Positions 36,537 to 45,220 of a DNA stretch of 64,000 nt are shown here, piece by piece. The notes under the pieces were generated by a model. That model did not search any database and was not told the DNA's origin. It worked only from the letters and a program-made list of their open reading frames with translations. Source of the DNA: an uncultured Acetatifactor sp. GTDB taxonomy: Bacteria; Bacillota; Clostridia; Lachnospirales; Lachnospiraceae. The position numbers and the translations under genes are program-made. The DNA lies in assembly GCA_947586055.1 (NCBI GenBank), contig CANPXL010000003.1, positions 1-64,000 on the forward strand, given 5' to 3'. Position 1 is the first letter of the stretch, and each line of letters starts with the position of its first letter.

Positions 36537-37649
36537 GTGGAACAGGCTGAAAAGTGCATGAGAGTGCCGGCGAACACTTTGGACAGAGGGTTTGCCATGT
36601 ACCAGCGGGAGTTTGAGGAAAAAGCGCTGGAGGTACTGCGGTCCGGCCGGTATGTGCTGGGCGGGGAAGTGAGCGCCTTCGAGGAAGAGTTTGCGGGTTA
36701 TGTGGGAAGCAGGCATTGCGTAGGTCTGGCCAGCGGACTGGACGCTTTGTGGATCGCGTTCCGGATCCTGGGCATAGGCGCCGGCGACGAGGTTCTGGTA
36801 CAGGGAAACACTTATATTGCTTCTGTAATGGGAATCACGATCAATGGGGCGACTCCTGTTTTTGTGGAGCCGGATGCGTATTTTAATCTGGATGCGGCAA
36901 GGCTGGAAGAGAAGATCACGGAGCGGACGAAGGCCATTCTGGTCGTACATCTCTATGGACAGGCCTCCCGCATGGATGAAATCATGAAGATCGCGGAGAA
37001 ATACCGTCTCAGGGTGGTAGAGGACTGCGCGCAGTCCCACGGGGCAAAATTTCACGGCAGGACTACCGGAACCTTTGGGGATATCGGCTGTTTTTCCTTT
37101 TATCCGTCCAAAAATCTTGGGGCGTTCGGCGATGCCGGAGCCATTGTGACAGACGACGGCAGAATTGCGGAGGATGTGAGAGTCTTCCGAAACTATGGCA
37201 GCGAGAAACGCTACTACAATAAAGTAGTAGGGGCAAACTCCAGACTGGACGAACTGCAGGCGGGGCTGCTTCGGGTGCGCCTGAGCCATCTTGAGGAACT
37301 GGAAGCCGGGAGAAGGGAAATCTGTGACAGATATCTGAGAGAACTGGACAGGGAAAAATTTGAACTTCCCGGGATTCGGGAGGGCGCGACGCATATATGG
37401 CACCAGTTTGTAATCCGCTCCAAAAGACGGGATGAGCTCAAAAGATATCTGGAAGACAAAGGCATCGGCACCATTATCCATTATCCCATTCCCCCTCATT
37501 TGTCAGAGGCGTACCGATATCTTGGATTCCGGGAGGGCTCTTTTCCCGTCACCGAGGAATATGCGAAAACCGTTCTCTCTCTTCCGCTGTACTATGGGAT
37601 GACGGAAGAAGAACAAAATTATGTCATCCGCTGGATGAACCGATTTTAG
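36537..37649 (+). CDS. DegT/DnrJ/EryC1 sugar aminotransferase (FdtB-like)
   Basis: 370-residue PLP enzyme. GLASGLDALWIAFRILG, EDCAQSHGAK and the PLP Lys in FSFYPSKNLGAFGDAG are clear. Together with the upstream ketoisomerase it should make a 3-amino-3,6-dideoxyhexose on dTDP (Fuc3N or Qui3N type). The matching acetyltransferase and RmlA/RmlB are not in the window. The GTG start lies 9 bp after GGAGGTG, which overlaps the previous stop. Confidence 0.85.
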   Translation: MEQAEKCMRVPANTLDRGFAMYQREFEEKALEVLRSGRYVLGGEVSAFEEEFAGYVGSRHCVGLASGLDALWIAFRILGIGAGDEVLVQGNTYIASVMGITINGATPVFVEPDAYFNLDAARLEEKITERTKAILVVHLYGQASRMDEIMKIAEKYRLRVVEDCAQSHGAKFHGRTTGTFGDIGCFSFYPSKNLGAFGDAGAIVTDDGRIAEDVRVFRNYGSEKRYYNKVVGANSRLDELQAGLLRVRLSHLEELEAGRREICDRYLRELDREKFELPGIREGATHIWHQFVIRSKRRDELKRYLEDKGIGTIIHYPIPPHLSEAYRYLGFREGSFPVTEEYAKTVLSLPLYYGMTEEEQNYVIRWMNRF

Positions 37650-37657
37650 AGGTGGAC

Positions 37658-38128
37658 ATGGAGGAACAGGCGAAAAAAACAACGAAAAGCGCAGGATTCA
37701 GGCTGCTGTGTCAGCTGATAAAGTATTGTCTGGTGGGAGCCAGCAATACCGTGGTTTACTATGTGCTGTATGCGGCGATTATTTTTCTTCTTCGGGATTT
37801 TTCCTGGGAGCAGGATTACATCCTGGCGAACGTGGTATCTTTTACCATCAGCATTCTCTGGGCGTTTTACTGGAACAACCGGTATGTTTTCAAAGAAGAG
37901 GATACCGGGAAGCGCAATAAATGGAAGGCGCTGGGCAAATGTTTTCTGTCTTACGGATTTACAGGCTATATTCTGGATAATATTCTGTCTTATATCTGGA
38001 TTCAGAGACTGGGCCTGACGCGGTATCTGGCGCCGCTCTTTAACCTGCCGTTTACCGTGCCGGTGAATTATCTTCTGAATAAGCTCTGGGCATTTAAGGG
38101 CCGGAAAGATCTTACGGGGGAGCGGTAA
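37658..38128 (+). CDS. GtrA-family membrane protein
   Basis: 156 residues, four membrane helices, with the GtrA pattern KYCLVGASNTVVYYVLY at the first helix and NFVxNRxWVFK-like NNRYVFKEED and NKLWAFKGRK ends. GtrA proteins are thought to flip polyprenyl-phosphate sugars. ATG 37658 is preferred to the in-frame GTG at 37652, with GAGGTGG as ribosome site. Confidence 0.82.
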   Translation: MEEQAKKTTKSAGFRLLCQLIKYCLVGASNTVVYYVLYAAIIFLLRDFSWEQDYILANVVSFTISILWAFYWNNRYVFKEEDTGKRNKWKALGKCFLSYGFTGYILDNILSYIWIQRLGLTRYLAPLFNLPFTVPVNYLLNKLWAFKGRKDLTGER

Positions 38129-38149
38129 CCGTTCGGCGGGGGAAGGGAG

Positions 38150-38178
38150 TTGCCACCCTGGGAAAAATATGGTAAAAT
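38150..38178 (+). promoter_or_regulatory. Internal promoter of the glycan locus
   Basis: TTGCCA (38150-38155), a 17-bp spacer and TAAAAT (38173-38178) preceded by TGG. It would start a second transcript from 38252 onward. Confidence 0.7.
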
Positions 38179-38251
38179 CTACGGTGTTTGTCCACAGCGG
38201 GAAAGCCTGCGGGACTTTGTACAACAAGGACATGCGGAAACGGAGTAGAAG

Positions 38252-38938
38252 ATGACAGTAGCGCTTTGCCTGCTTACCTGGAATGAAATTGACGGCTGCA
38301 AACATGATGTGCCTTTGATTGACAGAAGTAAATTTGATCAGATCTACTGCATTGACGCCGGCAGTACGGATCATACCGTGGAATATCTGCAGGAGCAGGG
38401 AATCCCGGTTTACAGACAGACGCAGAAAGGGCTGAATCAGGCGTGCAGGGAAGGGGCGGAGCACTGCGAATGCGACGCGTTTGTGTTTTTCCATCCGAAG
38501 GGATCCGTTCCGGTAGCCGACACTTACAGGTTCCGGGAATATTTTGAACAGGGTTATGAGTTCGTGGTGGCGAGCAGAATGCTGAAGGAGAGCCGCAACG
38601 AAGAGGACGGCAGGCTGTTCAAGCCGCGGAAATGGTTTGTCCTTGGCCTGGCGCTGGCAGCGAGGATCCTGTTTCGCAGAGAGGGTAATACGATCTGGGA
38701 TTCTCTGCACGGATTTCGGGGGATGACGGTGGAGGCATTCCGAAGATGCGACATTTCTGACAGAAGTCCTTCCGTGGATATCGAAATGGTCTGCAGGAGC
38801 TATAAGCTGGGGATAAAGCGGGTGGAATTTCCCACTGTGGAATCTCCCAGAATTTCAGGGGAAACCCATTTTAAGGCGTTTGCAACGGGGAAAAAACTGA
38901 TCAGGTATCTGTTCTGGGAGATTGGCCGGAAAGGATAA
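38252..38938 (+). CDS. Short GT2-like protein without a canonical DxD
   Basis: 228 residues with a GT-A fold: LCLLTWNEIDG start, DAGSTDHT where DDGSTD is usual, HGFRGMT and CRSYKLGIKRVEFP ends as in polyprenyl-P-mannose synthase-like enzymes. The metal-binding DxD is replaced by FFHPKGS. There are no membrane helices. I believe this HPKGS form is conserved in relatives, so it may be a real subgroup rather than decay. The next two genes are EmrE-like half transporters. Confidence 0.65.
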   Translation: MTVALCLLTWNEIDGCKHDVPLIDRSKFDQIYCIDAGSTDHTVEYLQEQGIPVYRQTQKGLNQACREGAEHCECDAFVFFHPKGSVPVADTYRFREYFEQGYEFVVASRMLKESRNEEDGRLFKPRKWFVLGLALAARILFRREGNTIWDSLHGFRGMTVEAFRRCDISDRSPSVDIEMVCRSYKLGIKRVEFPTVESPRISGETHFKAFATGKKLIRYLFWEIGRKG

Positions 38939-38942
38939 CGCG

Positions 38943-39302
38943 ATGATCGAATCTTTAAAACGAAACAGGACGGGCATTCTTCTCATGGTGTGTTCCAGTA
39001 TCTGTGTCTGTCTGGGCCAGCTGCTCTGGAAGCTGTCCGGGAACGGAAAGCCGCTGGATCTGATTCTGGGATTTTGTTTTTATGGCATAGGGGCGCTGGC
39101 GATGATCGTGGCATATAAGTTCGGGAAGGTTTCTGTTCTTCAGCCCGTCTTAAGCTTAAACTATATTCTCAGTATCGTCCTTGCCGCCGTTGTGCTGAAG
39201 GAAAAGATCACATTGTTGAAGTGCATCGGCGTTCTGATCATTTTTGCAGGCGTTCTGCTGATCGCCGGCGGCGATGAGGGGGAAAAAGATGCTTCCGTAT
39301 AG
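38943..39302 (+). CDS. EmrE/ArnE-like four-helix transporter subunit
   Basis: 119 residues, four membrane helices covering nearly the whole protein, with the small-multidrug-type ending VLKEKITLLKCIGVLIIFAGVLLI. In the Arn system two such proteins (ArnE, ArnF) flip undecaprenyl-P-aminoarabinose. The start at ATG 38943 follows GAAAGGA. It overlaps the next half transporter by 14 bp, as expected for a heterodimer. Confidence 0.72.
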   Translation: MIESLKRNRTGILLMVCSSICVCLGQLLWKLSGNGKPLDLILGFCFYGIGALAMIVAYKFGKVSVLQPVLSLNYILSIVLAAVVLKEKITLLKCIGVLIIFAGVLLIAGGDEGEKDASV

Positions 39303-39642
39303 TTTGATTTTTCTGATGACCGTTATGGGGGCCGTCGCCAGTATGTTTTTAAAGCAGGCGTCCGGTTCCCTGAAGGGAGGATCGGCGGCGGAGAGTGTTC
39401 TGAATCTGCTGAAGGCGCCGGATCTTTATGTCGGGGGGATCCTTTATCTTCTGGCGTCGTTTTTAAACATTTATGTGTTGAGGATACTGGATTATTCCAG
39501 CGTTCTGCCCCTCTCCGCCTTTACCTACGTCTGGACCATGTTTCTGGCGAGACTGCGGTTTGGCGAGAAACTGACCGGAAGAAAGGCCGCGGGCGTTTTT
39601 CTGGTAATAATCGGTGCGGTACTGGTATCCGGAGTTTATTAG
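39289..39642 (+). CDS. EmrE/ArnF-like four-helix transporter subunit
   Basis: 117 residues, four membrane helices, the second half of the EmrE-like pair. ATG 39289 has GAGGGGG 5 bp upstream; the upstream ATG at 39274 has no ribosome site. The final helix has AAGVFLVIIGAVLVSG, typical for the drug/metabolite superfamily. Confidence 0.7.
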   Translation: MLPYSLIFLMTVMGAVASMFLKQASGSLKGGSAAESVLNLLKAPDLYVGGILYLLASFLNIYVLRILDYSSVLPLSAFTYVWTMFLARLRFGEKLTGRKAAGVFLVIIGAVLVSGVY

Positions 39643-39655
39643 GAGACTGCATTGC

Positions 39656-41362
39656 ATGAAAAAGATTTTGTATACAAAGGGACGGTATCTTTTCCCCATT
39701 GTCCATTTTCTCCTTTCTTTTTTTTATGAGAAGCATATTATGATCTTTGACCCGGATCGCGACAGGATTCTCAGTATACCGAGAAATTCCGTGATCAGCG
39801 ATGCGGGAGAGAGGATCATGGGCTATCTGCTGTCGAAGTTGTTTGCTCTGATTCTGATCTTTTCCCTTTGGTATCTGCTGTTCTGGATTATCAGGACCTG
39901 GACAGCAAAAAAGAATCTGCGTTTTTTCCTGCTGTTTTTTCTGGCGGGCTGCGCGGTCCTGCTTCTTCTGTGGCCGGAGCCGTTTGCCGCGAGCCGCGAC
40001 AACTTTATCACATACTCCTATGCCATAAGATTCTGGCCGGAGTACTGGCACAGCGCATATACGAGCTGTATCTATGCTGCAGTGCTGATGGCTGCGCCGC
40101 ATCCGGTGTTTCTTACGATATTTCAGTGGGCGTTTGCGGTATTTACGCTGGGATATGTATATAACCGGATTCTGGACAGCCCTGTGCTGAAAGGGAGGGG
40201 CAGATTCGGCGTATTCCTGATATTTTTTATGCCGGGAGTTTTCACCTTGTTTACAAATCCGTATCGGACGGAACTATATGCCCTTCTGTGCATGTTTCTT
40301 GTTTCCAGGACGGTTATGGATATGGTGGACGGGAAAAAAAGAGGCGGGTGCGGCCTGCTGCTGAATCTCCTGCTGTGTTCGTTTGTGGGGGTATGGAGGA
40401 CGGAAGGGGTAATATTGGGCGTGCTCCTGTTTGCCCTGCAGACTGTCTTTGTCTTCCGCTTCCGGCCGGCAAAGGCGATCCTCTGCTGCGTGTGCATGCT
40501 GACGGTGATGGGACTTTTTTCCGTCCCTCAGAAGCTGGGCGACAGGAAGTATTACGGAAAGGATTATTCCTTTATCAATTCTTTTCCTACCCTGCGGAAT
40601 ATTCTGGCGTCGTCCGACGGAAACCTGTCTTACGAGGGAGCCGAAGAGGATCTGGCCGCAATCGACGCGGTGGTTCCGGTCGAAATCCTTCGTTATTATG
40701 GAATGGACGGTTATCGGCGGTATAATTATGCGAACGGCAGAGGGGATATTAATCAGAGCCTTGCGGAGGATGGGACGGCCGAGGCGTATATGCGGGCCTA
40801 TTACAGAATAACGGCGCATAATCTTCCCATATACGCCAAAACGCAGATTTCCATGCTTCTGAAGGCTGTTATGCTGAGACCGGAGGAATATGTCGAAGCC
40901 GGCGGGACGCCGCCGGTAAACGATCCTGCTCCCTGGAAGCTGGCCTCCTGGGAGATGGGAGAGGAAGATTTTTACGCCGCCAGGGGCGCGGCGGCATGGA
41001 AGGATACGGCGGTCCACAGGATTTTTTGTGAAGCGGCGGACAGAATCGGAAACGGAATTTCAGGCTTCCTGCAGAGAACTTATTTTTACAGTCTGCTGCT
41101 GATCGCTGTTCCGCTGTATGAGATCTTTCTTTTTTTGTCAGAGATCATTCGGTGTATGAAAAAGAAACACAGTCTGCCGGGACTTGCGGGAATCGCGTTT
41201 GTCCTTCTGGGGCAGGCGGCGGCGATCTGTCTTGTGATGCCTGCGGGAACTCTGGTATATCTGCACGCATATTACTATTGTTCTTTTCTTTTGTGCCTGA
41301 TTCATATAAACTGCAGAAGAAAAACGGGAGGATGGGAGAACGGAGAAAATGGAGATATTTGA
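39656..41362 (+). CDS. Large polytopic membrane protein (GT-C-like)
   Basis: 568 residues, about 10-12 membrane helices with a soluble segment at about 300-440 between the helix blocks. The layout resembles the 46777-48447 protein and other GT-C-like or polymerase-like proteins of surface-glycan loci, but I find no recognised family motif. ATG 39656 follows AGGAG. It overlaps the next FAD gene by 14 bp. Confidence 0.55.
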   Translation: MKKILYTKGRYLFPIVHFLLSFFYEKHIMIFDPDRDRILSIPRNSVISDAGERIMGYLLSKLFALILIFSLWYLLFWIIRTWTAKKNLRFFLLFFLAGCAVLLLLWPEPFAASRDNFITYSYAIRFWPEYWHSAYTSCIYAAVLMAAPHPVFLTIFQWAFAVFTLGYVYNRILDSPVLKGRGRFGVFLIFFMPGVFTLFTNPYRTELYALLCMFLVSRTVMDMVDGKKRGGCGLLLNLLLCSFVGVWRTEGVILGVLLFALQTVFVFRFRPAKAILCCVCMLTVMGLFSVPQKLGDRKYYGKDYSFINSFPTLRNILASSDGNLSYEGAEEDLAAIDAVVPVEILRYYGMDGYRRYNYANGRGDINQSLAEDGTAEAYMRAYYRITAHNLPIYAKTQISMLLKAVMLRPEEYVEAGGTPPVNDPAPWKLASWEMGEEDFYAARGAAAWKDTAVHRIFCEAADRIGNGISGFLQRTYFYSLLLIAVPLYEIFLFLSEIIRCMKKKHSLPGLAGIAFVLLGQAAAICLVMPAGTLVYLHAYYYCSFLLCLIHINCRRKTGGWENGENGDI

Positions 41363-42572
41363 TTATCTGATTCTGGGGGCCGGACCCGCAGGCCTTACGT
41401 TTGCCAATCTGCTCAGGGAAAAGAAGCCGGAAGCATCTTTTCTGGTTCTGGAGAAAGAGACGCAGGCGGGAGGGCTGTGCCGCTCCGCAGATGTCGACGG
41501 CTCGCCGCTGGACATTGCCGGAGGGCATTTTCTGGATGTGAGAAGACCGGAGGTAAATCGATTCCTGTTTGGGTTTATGCCGGAGGAAGAATGGAATCTC
41601 TTTGAACGGGATTCCAGGATCGACATGGGAACTTACGAGACAGGACATCCCTTTGAGGCCAATATCTGGCAGATGCCGCAGGAGGAACAGGTAAAATATC
41701 TGAAATCCATTGCTCTGGCCGGATGCAATCTGGGCACACCCAAACCGGAGAAGTTTGTGGAATGGGTTACATGGAAACTGGGTGACAGGATAGCGCAGGC
41801 ATATATGCTTCCGTACAACGCAAAGATGTTCGGCGCGGATCTGGAGGCGTTGGGGACTTACTGGCTGGACAAGCTTCCGGATGTTTCCTTTGAAGAAACG
41901 CTGTTAAGCTGCCTGAACCGAAGACCCTACGGCACTCAGCCGGGGCATGCGCAGTTTTATTACCCGAAAAAATACGGATACGGCGAGCTCTGGAGAAGGA
42001 TGGGTGAGTCTCTGGGGGATCGGATCCTGTATCGGAAAAAGGCGGCGGGACTGGACCCGGAGACCGGAACCGTAACCTGTGAGGACGGCGCCAGGTTCCG
42101 GGCGTCCTGTATCGTTACGACGATCCCCTGGAGATCCGTGCAGCGGTATGAAAACTGCAGGGCGGATATTCCGGAAAAGATCGGGAGACTCCGCTCTACC
42201 GGAACAGAGATCCGGTATGTACCCAAACATTTGGATACGAAGGCCCATTGGATTTATGTCCCCGACCCGGAGATCTCCTACCACAGGATTCTTGTCAGAC
42301 ATAATTTCTGTATTGGCAGCAAGGGCTACTGGGTGGAGACCAATCTGGACAGAGTAACGGGGAATCGTGAGGGAACCGCGTTCCGGAATGAAACGACCTA
42401 TCCTCTGAACACTGTGGACAAGCCGGGGCTTATGGCTGACATCCTTTCTTACATGGAACAGAGACAAATTTATGGCCTTGGAAGATGGGGAGAGCATCAG
42501 CATTATAACTCGGACGCTGTGGTGGAGCGTGCCATGCGGCTGTTTGAAAGGATTGTGCTGCAGAGGGCGTAA
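41349..42572 (+). CDS. FAD-dependent oxidoreductase of the UDP-galactopyranose-mutase/amine-oxidase superfamily
   Basis: 407 residues with an N-terminal dinucleotide fold (LILGAGPAGLTFA, LEKETQAGGLCRS) and the C-terminal LGRWGEHQHYNSD, where family members bind FAD. Similar enzymes occur in polysaccharide loci and are related to UDP-galactopyranose mutase and protoporphyrinogen oxidase. It probably acts on a sugar or lipid-linked sugar; the substrate cannot be read. Confidence 0.72.
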   Translation: MEIFDYLILGAGPAGLTFANLLREKKPEASFLVLEKETQAGGLCRSADVDGSPLDIAGGHFLDVRRPEVNRFLFGFMPEEEWNLFERDSRIDMGTYETGHPFEANIWQMPQEEQVKYLKSIALAGCNLGTPKPEKFVEWVTWKLGDRIAQAYMLPYNAKMFGADLEALGTYWLDKLPDVSFEETLLSCLNRRPYGTQPGHAQFYYPKKYGYGELWRRMGESLGDRILYRKKAAGLDPETGTVTCEDGARFRASCIVTTIPWRSVQRYENCRADIPEKIGRLRSTGTEIRYVPKHLDTKAHWIYVPDPEISYHRILVRHNFCIGSKGYWVETNLDRVTGNREGTAFRNETTYPLNTVDKPGLMADILSYMEQRQIYGLGRWGEHQHYNSDAVVERAMRLFERIVLQRA

Positions 42573-42595
42573 ATCGCCCGGAAAGGTTTTGCGTT

Positions 42596-43627
42596 ATGTG
42601 GGAATGTGAATACGGCAGAGAGCCGTTGGATTACAGGCTGTTATGGCTGCGTTTTCTGAGAAGGATCTGGATTCTGCCCATTGCCGTTCTGGCGGGAACG
42701 GTTCTTGTGGGGGGAATTTACTATTATTCCAGAACGGCGGCAAGAGGAGGAAGAACCTATCAGGCCGAATCCGTCTTTTATATTGATTTTGCGGAGAATG
42801 CCCAGGGAGAAACGTATGACTATTACAATTATTTCACCTGGGGAGAAGTGATTCATACGGATTTCTTCATGGATCATGTATATGAGGAAATGAAAGATCA
42901 GTGTTCCCGCGAGGAACTGATTTCCTATATTACCGCTACGGTGGATTCGGATGTACGCTATCTTTATGTACGCTGCGATACCCACGACCCGGAGCTTTCC
43001 GTGAGACTGGCGTCCGTCATGGAGACGATCGTTCCGCAGTTTGCCAAGACGCGGAAGGAGATCGCATCGATTGAAGTGGTGAAGAAGGGAAATACGGCGG
43101 CGGACAGTTCCAAAATTCGCCTGGGAAACGCCTGCGCGCTGGGCGCATGTCTGGGATTGGCTGCAGCGGTGTTTGCCATTCTGACAGTTCTGATTCTTGA
43201 CACGGGCGTCTATCTTCCCGCCACGATCGAGAGACGTTATCATATGGTTTGTCTGGGAACGCCTTTTCTGCCGGAGTTTGCGCCTAACTGGAAGCTGTAT
43301 CTGAAGGATGCCGCCAAAGTCGCCCTTGTTTTTCTGGATGAGGAAATTCCCGCAGGATACTCGCAGCATGCGGAAACGGACGGGCCGGAATTTATGGAAG
43401 ACCAAAAGATCATGATATGCGGAAACCCGGTGGAACATGCGGAAGAATTGGAGAAGATCCGTAACTGCGACTGCGCGGTTCTCTGCCTGAAAGCCGGACG
43501 CAGAAACCAGGAAGCGTTTCAACGGCTGCTGGAGCAGCTTGGCCGTCAGAAAATTCCAGTGACGGCTGCCATTCTGATTTCGGCTGACCGGAAGCTGCTT
43601 TCCGCTTATTATAGAAGCAGGCTCTGA
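42596..43627 (+). CDS. Wzz-like polysaccharide co-polymerase with kinase-like C terminus
   Basis: 343 residues: a short N terminus, membrane helix (about 24-43), an extracytoplasmic domain (about 45-175), second helix (about 180-206) and a cytosolic domain (about 215-340). This is the topology of Wzz/CapA chain-length regulators fused to a BY-kinase-like domain. The Walker A of the kinase is missing and the domain is short (GTPFLPEF..., KIMICGN..., CDCAVLCLKAGRRN), so tyrosine kinase activity is unlikely. Followed by the EpsG/Wzy-like gene, its natural partner. Confidence 0.68.
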   Translation: MWECEYGREPLDYRLLWLRFLRRIWILPIAVLAGTVLVGGIYYYSRTAARGGRTYQAESVFYIDFAENAQGETYDYYNYFTWGEVIHTDFFMDHVYEEMKDQCSREELISYITATVDSDVRYLYVRCDTHDPELSVRLASVMETIVPQFAKTRKEIASIEVVKKGNTAADSSKIRLGNACALGACLGLAAAVFAILTVLILDTGVYLPATIERRYHMVCLGTPFLPEFAPNWKLYLKDAAKVALVFLDEEIPAGYSQHAETDGPEFMEDQKIMICGNPVEHAEELEKIRNCDCAVLCLKAGRRNQEAFQRLLEQLGRQKIPVTAAILISADRKLLSAYYRSRL

Positions 43628-43702
43628 GAGCCGGCGTTGAGATTGGGAAAGCAGAGGTTCTCTTTCGGAGGGTGTGCGCCGAAGCGGACAAGGGGTGTGG
43701 AT

Positions 43703-44797
43703 ATGGTTTTATATGTTATGATAACGGTTCTGACGGTGTCTGCGGCCTGTTTCGTCAACAGGGCGGCTGCGGGAAAGCACCGTGGGTTCATGCCGGAAAA
43801 CAGACAGGAGGCCTTGAACAGGATTCTTCTGGCAGGAATATTCATGACGCTTTTTGCGGTTTCGGCTTTGCGCATCGGCATTGGGAATGATTATTGGACG
43901 TATCGGTACAACTTTCTTCATATCTTAAGCGGGGACACGAAAGTGGCTTATGAGATTGGCTTTCAATGGCTTGTCAGAGCGCTGCAGACCTTGTTCGGCT
44001 ATGACAATTACCGCGTCGTGTTTGCGTTTATGGCGTTTGTGACCTGCGCCCTTTTTCTGAAAGGTTTGTACGATAATTCCGACTGGTTTGCAATGTCCTT
44101 TTTTCTGTTCATGGCAAACGGATTTTATTTTATGAGCTTTACAAATGTGCGTTACTATTTTGCCATTTCGGTCTGTCTTTATGCCATGAAATATCTGTTT
44201 CAAAAGGATTTTGTCAGATTTGTTTTGTGGATTCTGCTGGCGTCCCTCGTGCATAAGTCCGTACTTCTGACGATTCCCGTGTTTCTGGCGGCCTTTTACC
44301 TGAAATGGAACAGAAAAACCCTTTGGCTGATTCCCGCTGTCTGCGGGATATTGGCGCTGGGAAAAGAGGGTGTGAGGAGACTGGTGTTTTTCTTCTACCC
44401 CTATTATGAAGGAGACCTGATTTTGGATGTGGAGTCCGTCTCTTATGTCAATATCGCCAAATGTCTGGCTGTTCTGATTTTTGCGCTGCTTTTTTACAAA
44501 CGGGCGATTCAGGGAAATCCAAGAGCAGAGACGCTCTTTAACCTGAATCTGTTTTCACTGATCATTTACAGCTTTGGATTCTATATTCCGGAAACCTCCC
44601 GGGTGTGTTATTATATGGCGGCGGGCAACGTTTTTCTGATCCCTGTCATTCTGCGTTCCATGCAGAACAGGAAGCAGAGAGCTTTTTTTACCGGAGCCGT
44701 AGCGGTATGTTATGCGGCCTATTTCATGGTCTTTCTGGTGAGAAGCCGGGCTTCCACGATTCAGCTGCTTCCCTATCTGACATGGCTGTTTGACTGA
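43703..44797 (+). CDS. EpsG/Wzy-like polysaccharide polymerase
   Basis: 364 residues, about ten membrane helices. The EpsG-type segment ALRIGIGNDYWTYRYNF, YEIGFQWLVRALQTLFG and NVRYYFAISVCLYAMKYL are recognisable. Members polymerise capsule or exopolysaccharide repeat units outside the membrane. ATG 43703 with AAGGGGTG upstream is preferred to the TTG at 43637. Two structured repeats follow its stop. Confidence 0.8.
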   Translation: MVLYVMITVLTVSAACFVNRAAAGKHRGFMPENRQEALNRILLAGIFMTLFAVSALRIGIGNDYWTYRYNFLHILSGDTKVAYEIGFQWLVRALQTLFGYDNYRVVFAFMAFVTCALFLKGLYDNSDWFAMSFFLFMANGFYFMSFTNVRYYFAISVCLYAMKYLFQKDFVRFVLWILLASLVHKSVLLTIPVFLAAFYLKWNRKTLWLIPAVCGILALGKEGVRRLVFFFYPYYEGDLILDVESVSYVNIAKCLAVLIFALLFYKRAIQGNPRAETLFNLNLFSLIIYSFGFYIPETSRVCYYMAAGNVFLIPVILRSMQNRKQRAFFTGAVAVCYAAYFMVFLVRSRASTIQLLPYLTWLFD

Positions 44798-44847
44798 GGG
44801 AAAGCAGCGGGAAATCCCGGTATGCGGACTCCTGAGCGTAAATGACG

Positions 44848-45000
44848 CAGCAGTTTCGGCCCGCGCCATTCGCAAAGCCGCGCTGACGCGCTATTCGGCG
44901 CTGCGCGCCTGCCTTTGCTCATGGAATGGCGCTCCCTCGACAGCTATATACAGCGGAAAATTCGTGCGAGCACGATTTTCCGCTGTATACGGCTGTCGGA
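44848..45000 (+). repeat. Structured intergenic repeat, copy 3
   Basis: About 153 bp. The first arm (CGCGCCATTCGCAAAGCCGC) and the second hairpin (ACAGCTATATACAGCGG...) are intact, but both terminal inverted repeats have decayed. It lies 52 bp from copy 4 in the same orientation. Confidence 0.85.
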
Positions 45001-45052
45001 CGGATATGAGAAATGTAAAATAAGAAGAACGGACCAAATCGGAGAGAAAAAC

Positions 45053-45216
45053 GTAACAGTTCAGGCCGCGCCATTCGCAAAGCCGCGCTGACGCGCTGTC
45101 CGGCGCTGCGCGCCTGCCTTTGCTCATGGAATGGCGCTCCCTCGACAGCTATATACAGCGGAAAATTCGTGCGAGCACGATTTTCCGCTGTATATAGCTG
45201 TCGGCTGAACTGTTAC
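45053..45216 (+). repeat. Structured intergenic repeat, copy 4
   Basis: Full 164 bp with clean ends GTAACAGTTCAG and CTGAACTGTTAC. The second hairpin is nearly perfect over 27 bp: ACAGCTATATACAGCGGAAA... pairs with ...TTTCCGCTGTATATAGCTGT around a GA loop in TCGTGCGAGCACGA. It ends 5 bp before the stop codon of the minus-strand gene. Confidence 0.92.
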
Positions 45217-45220
45217 CAAA

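Noticed and set aside
45053..45216. Integron attC site
   Set aside because: The imperfect palindrome and GTTAC-like ends are superficially similar, but the core triplet layout does not fit and there is no integron integrase.
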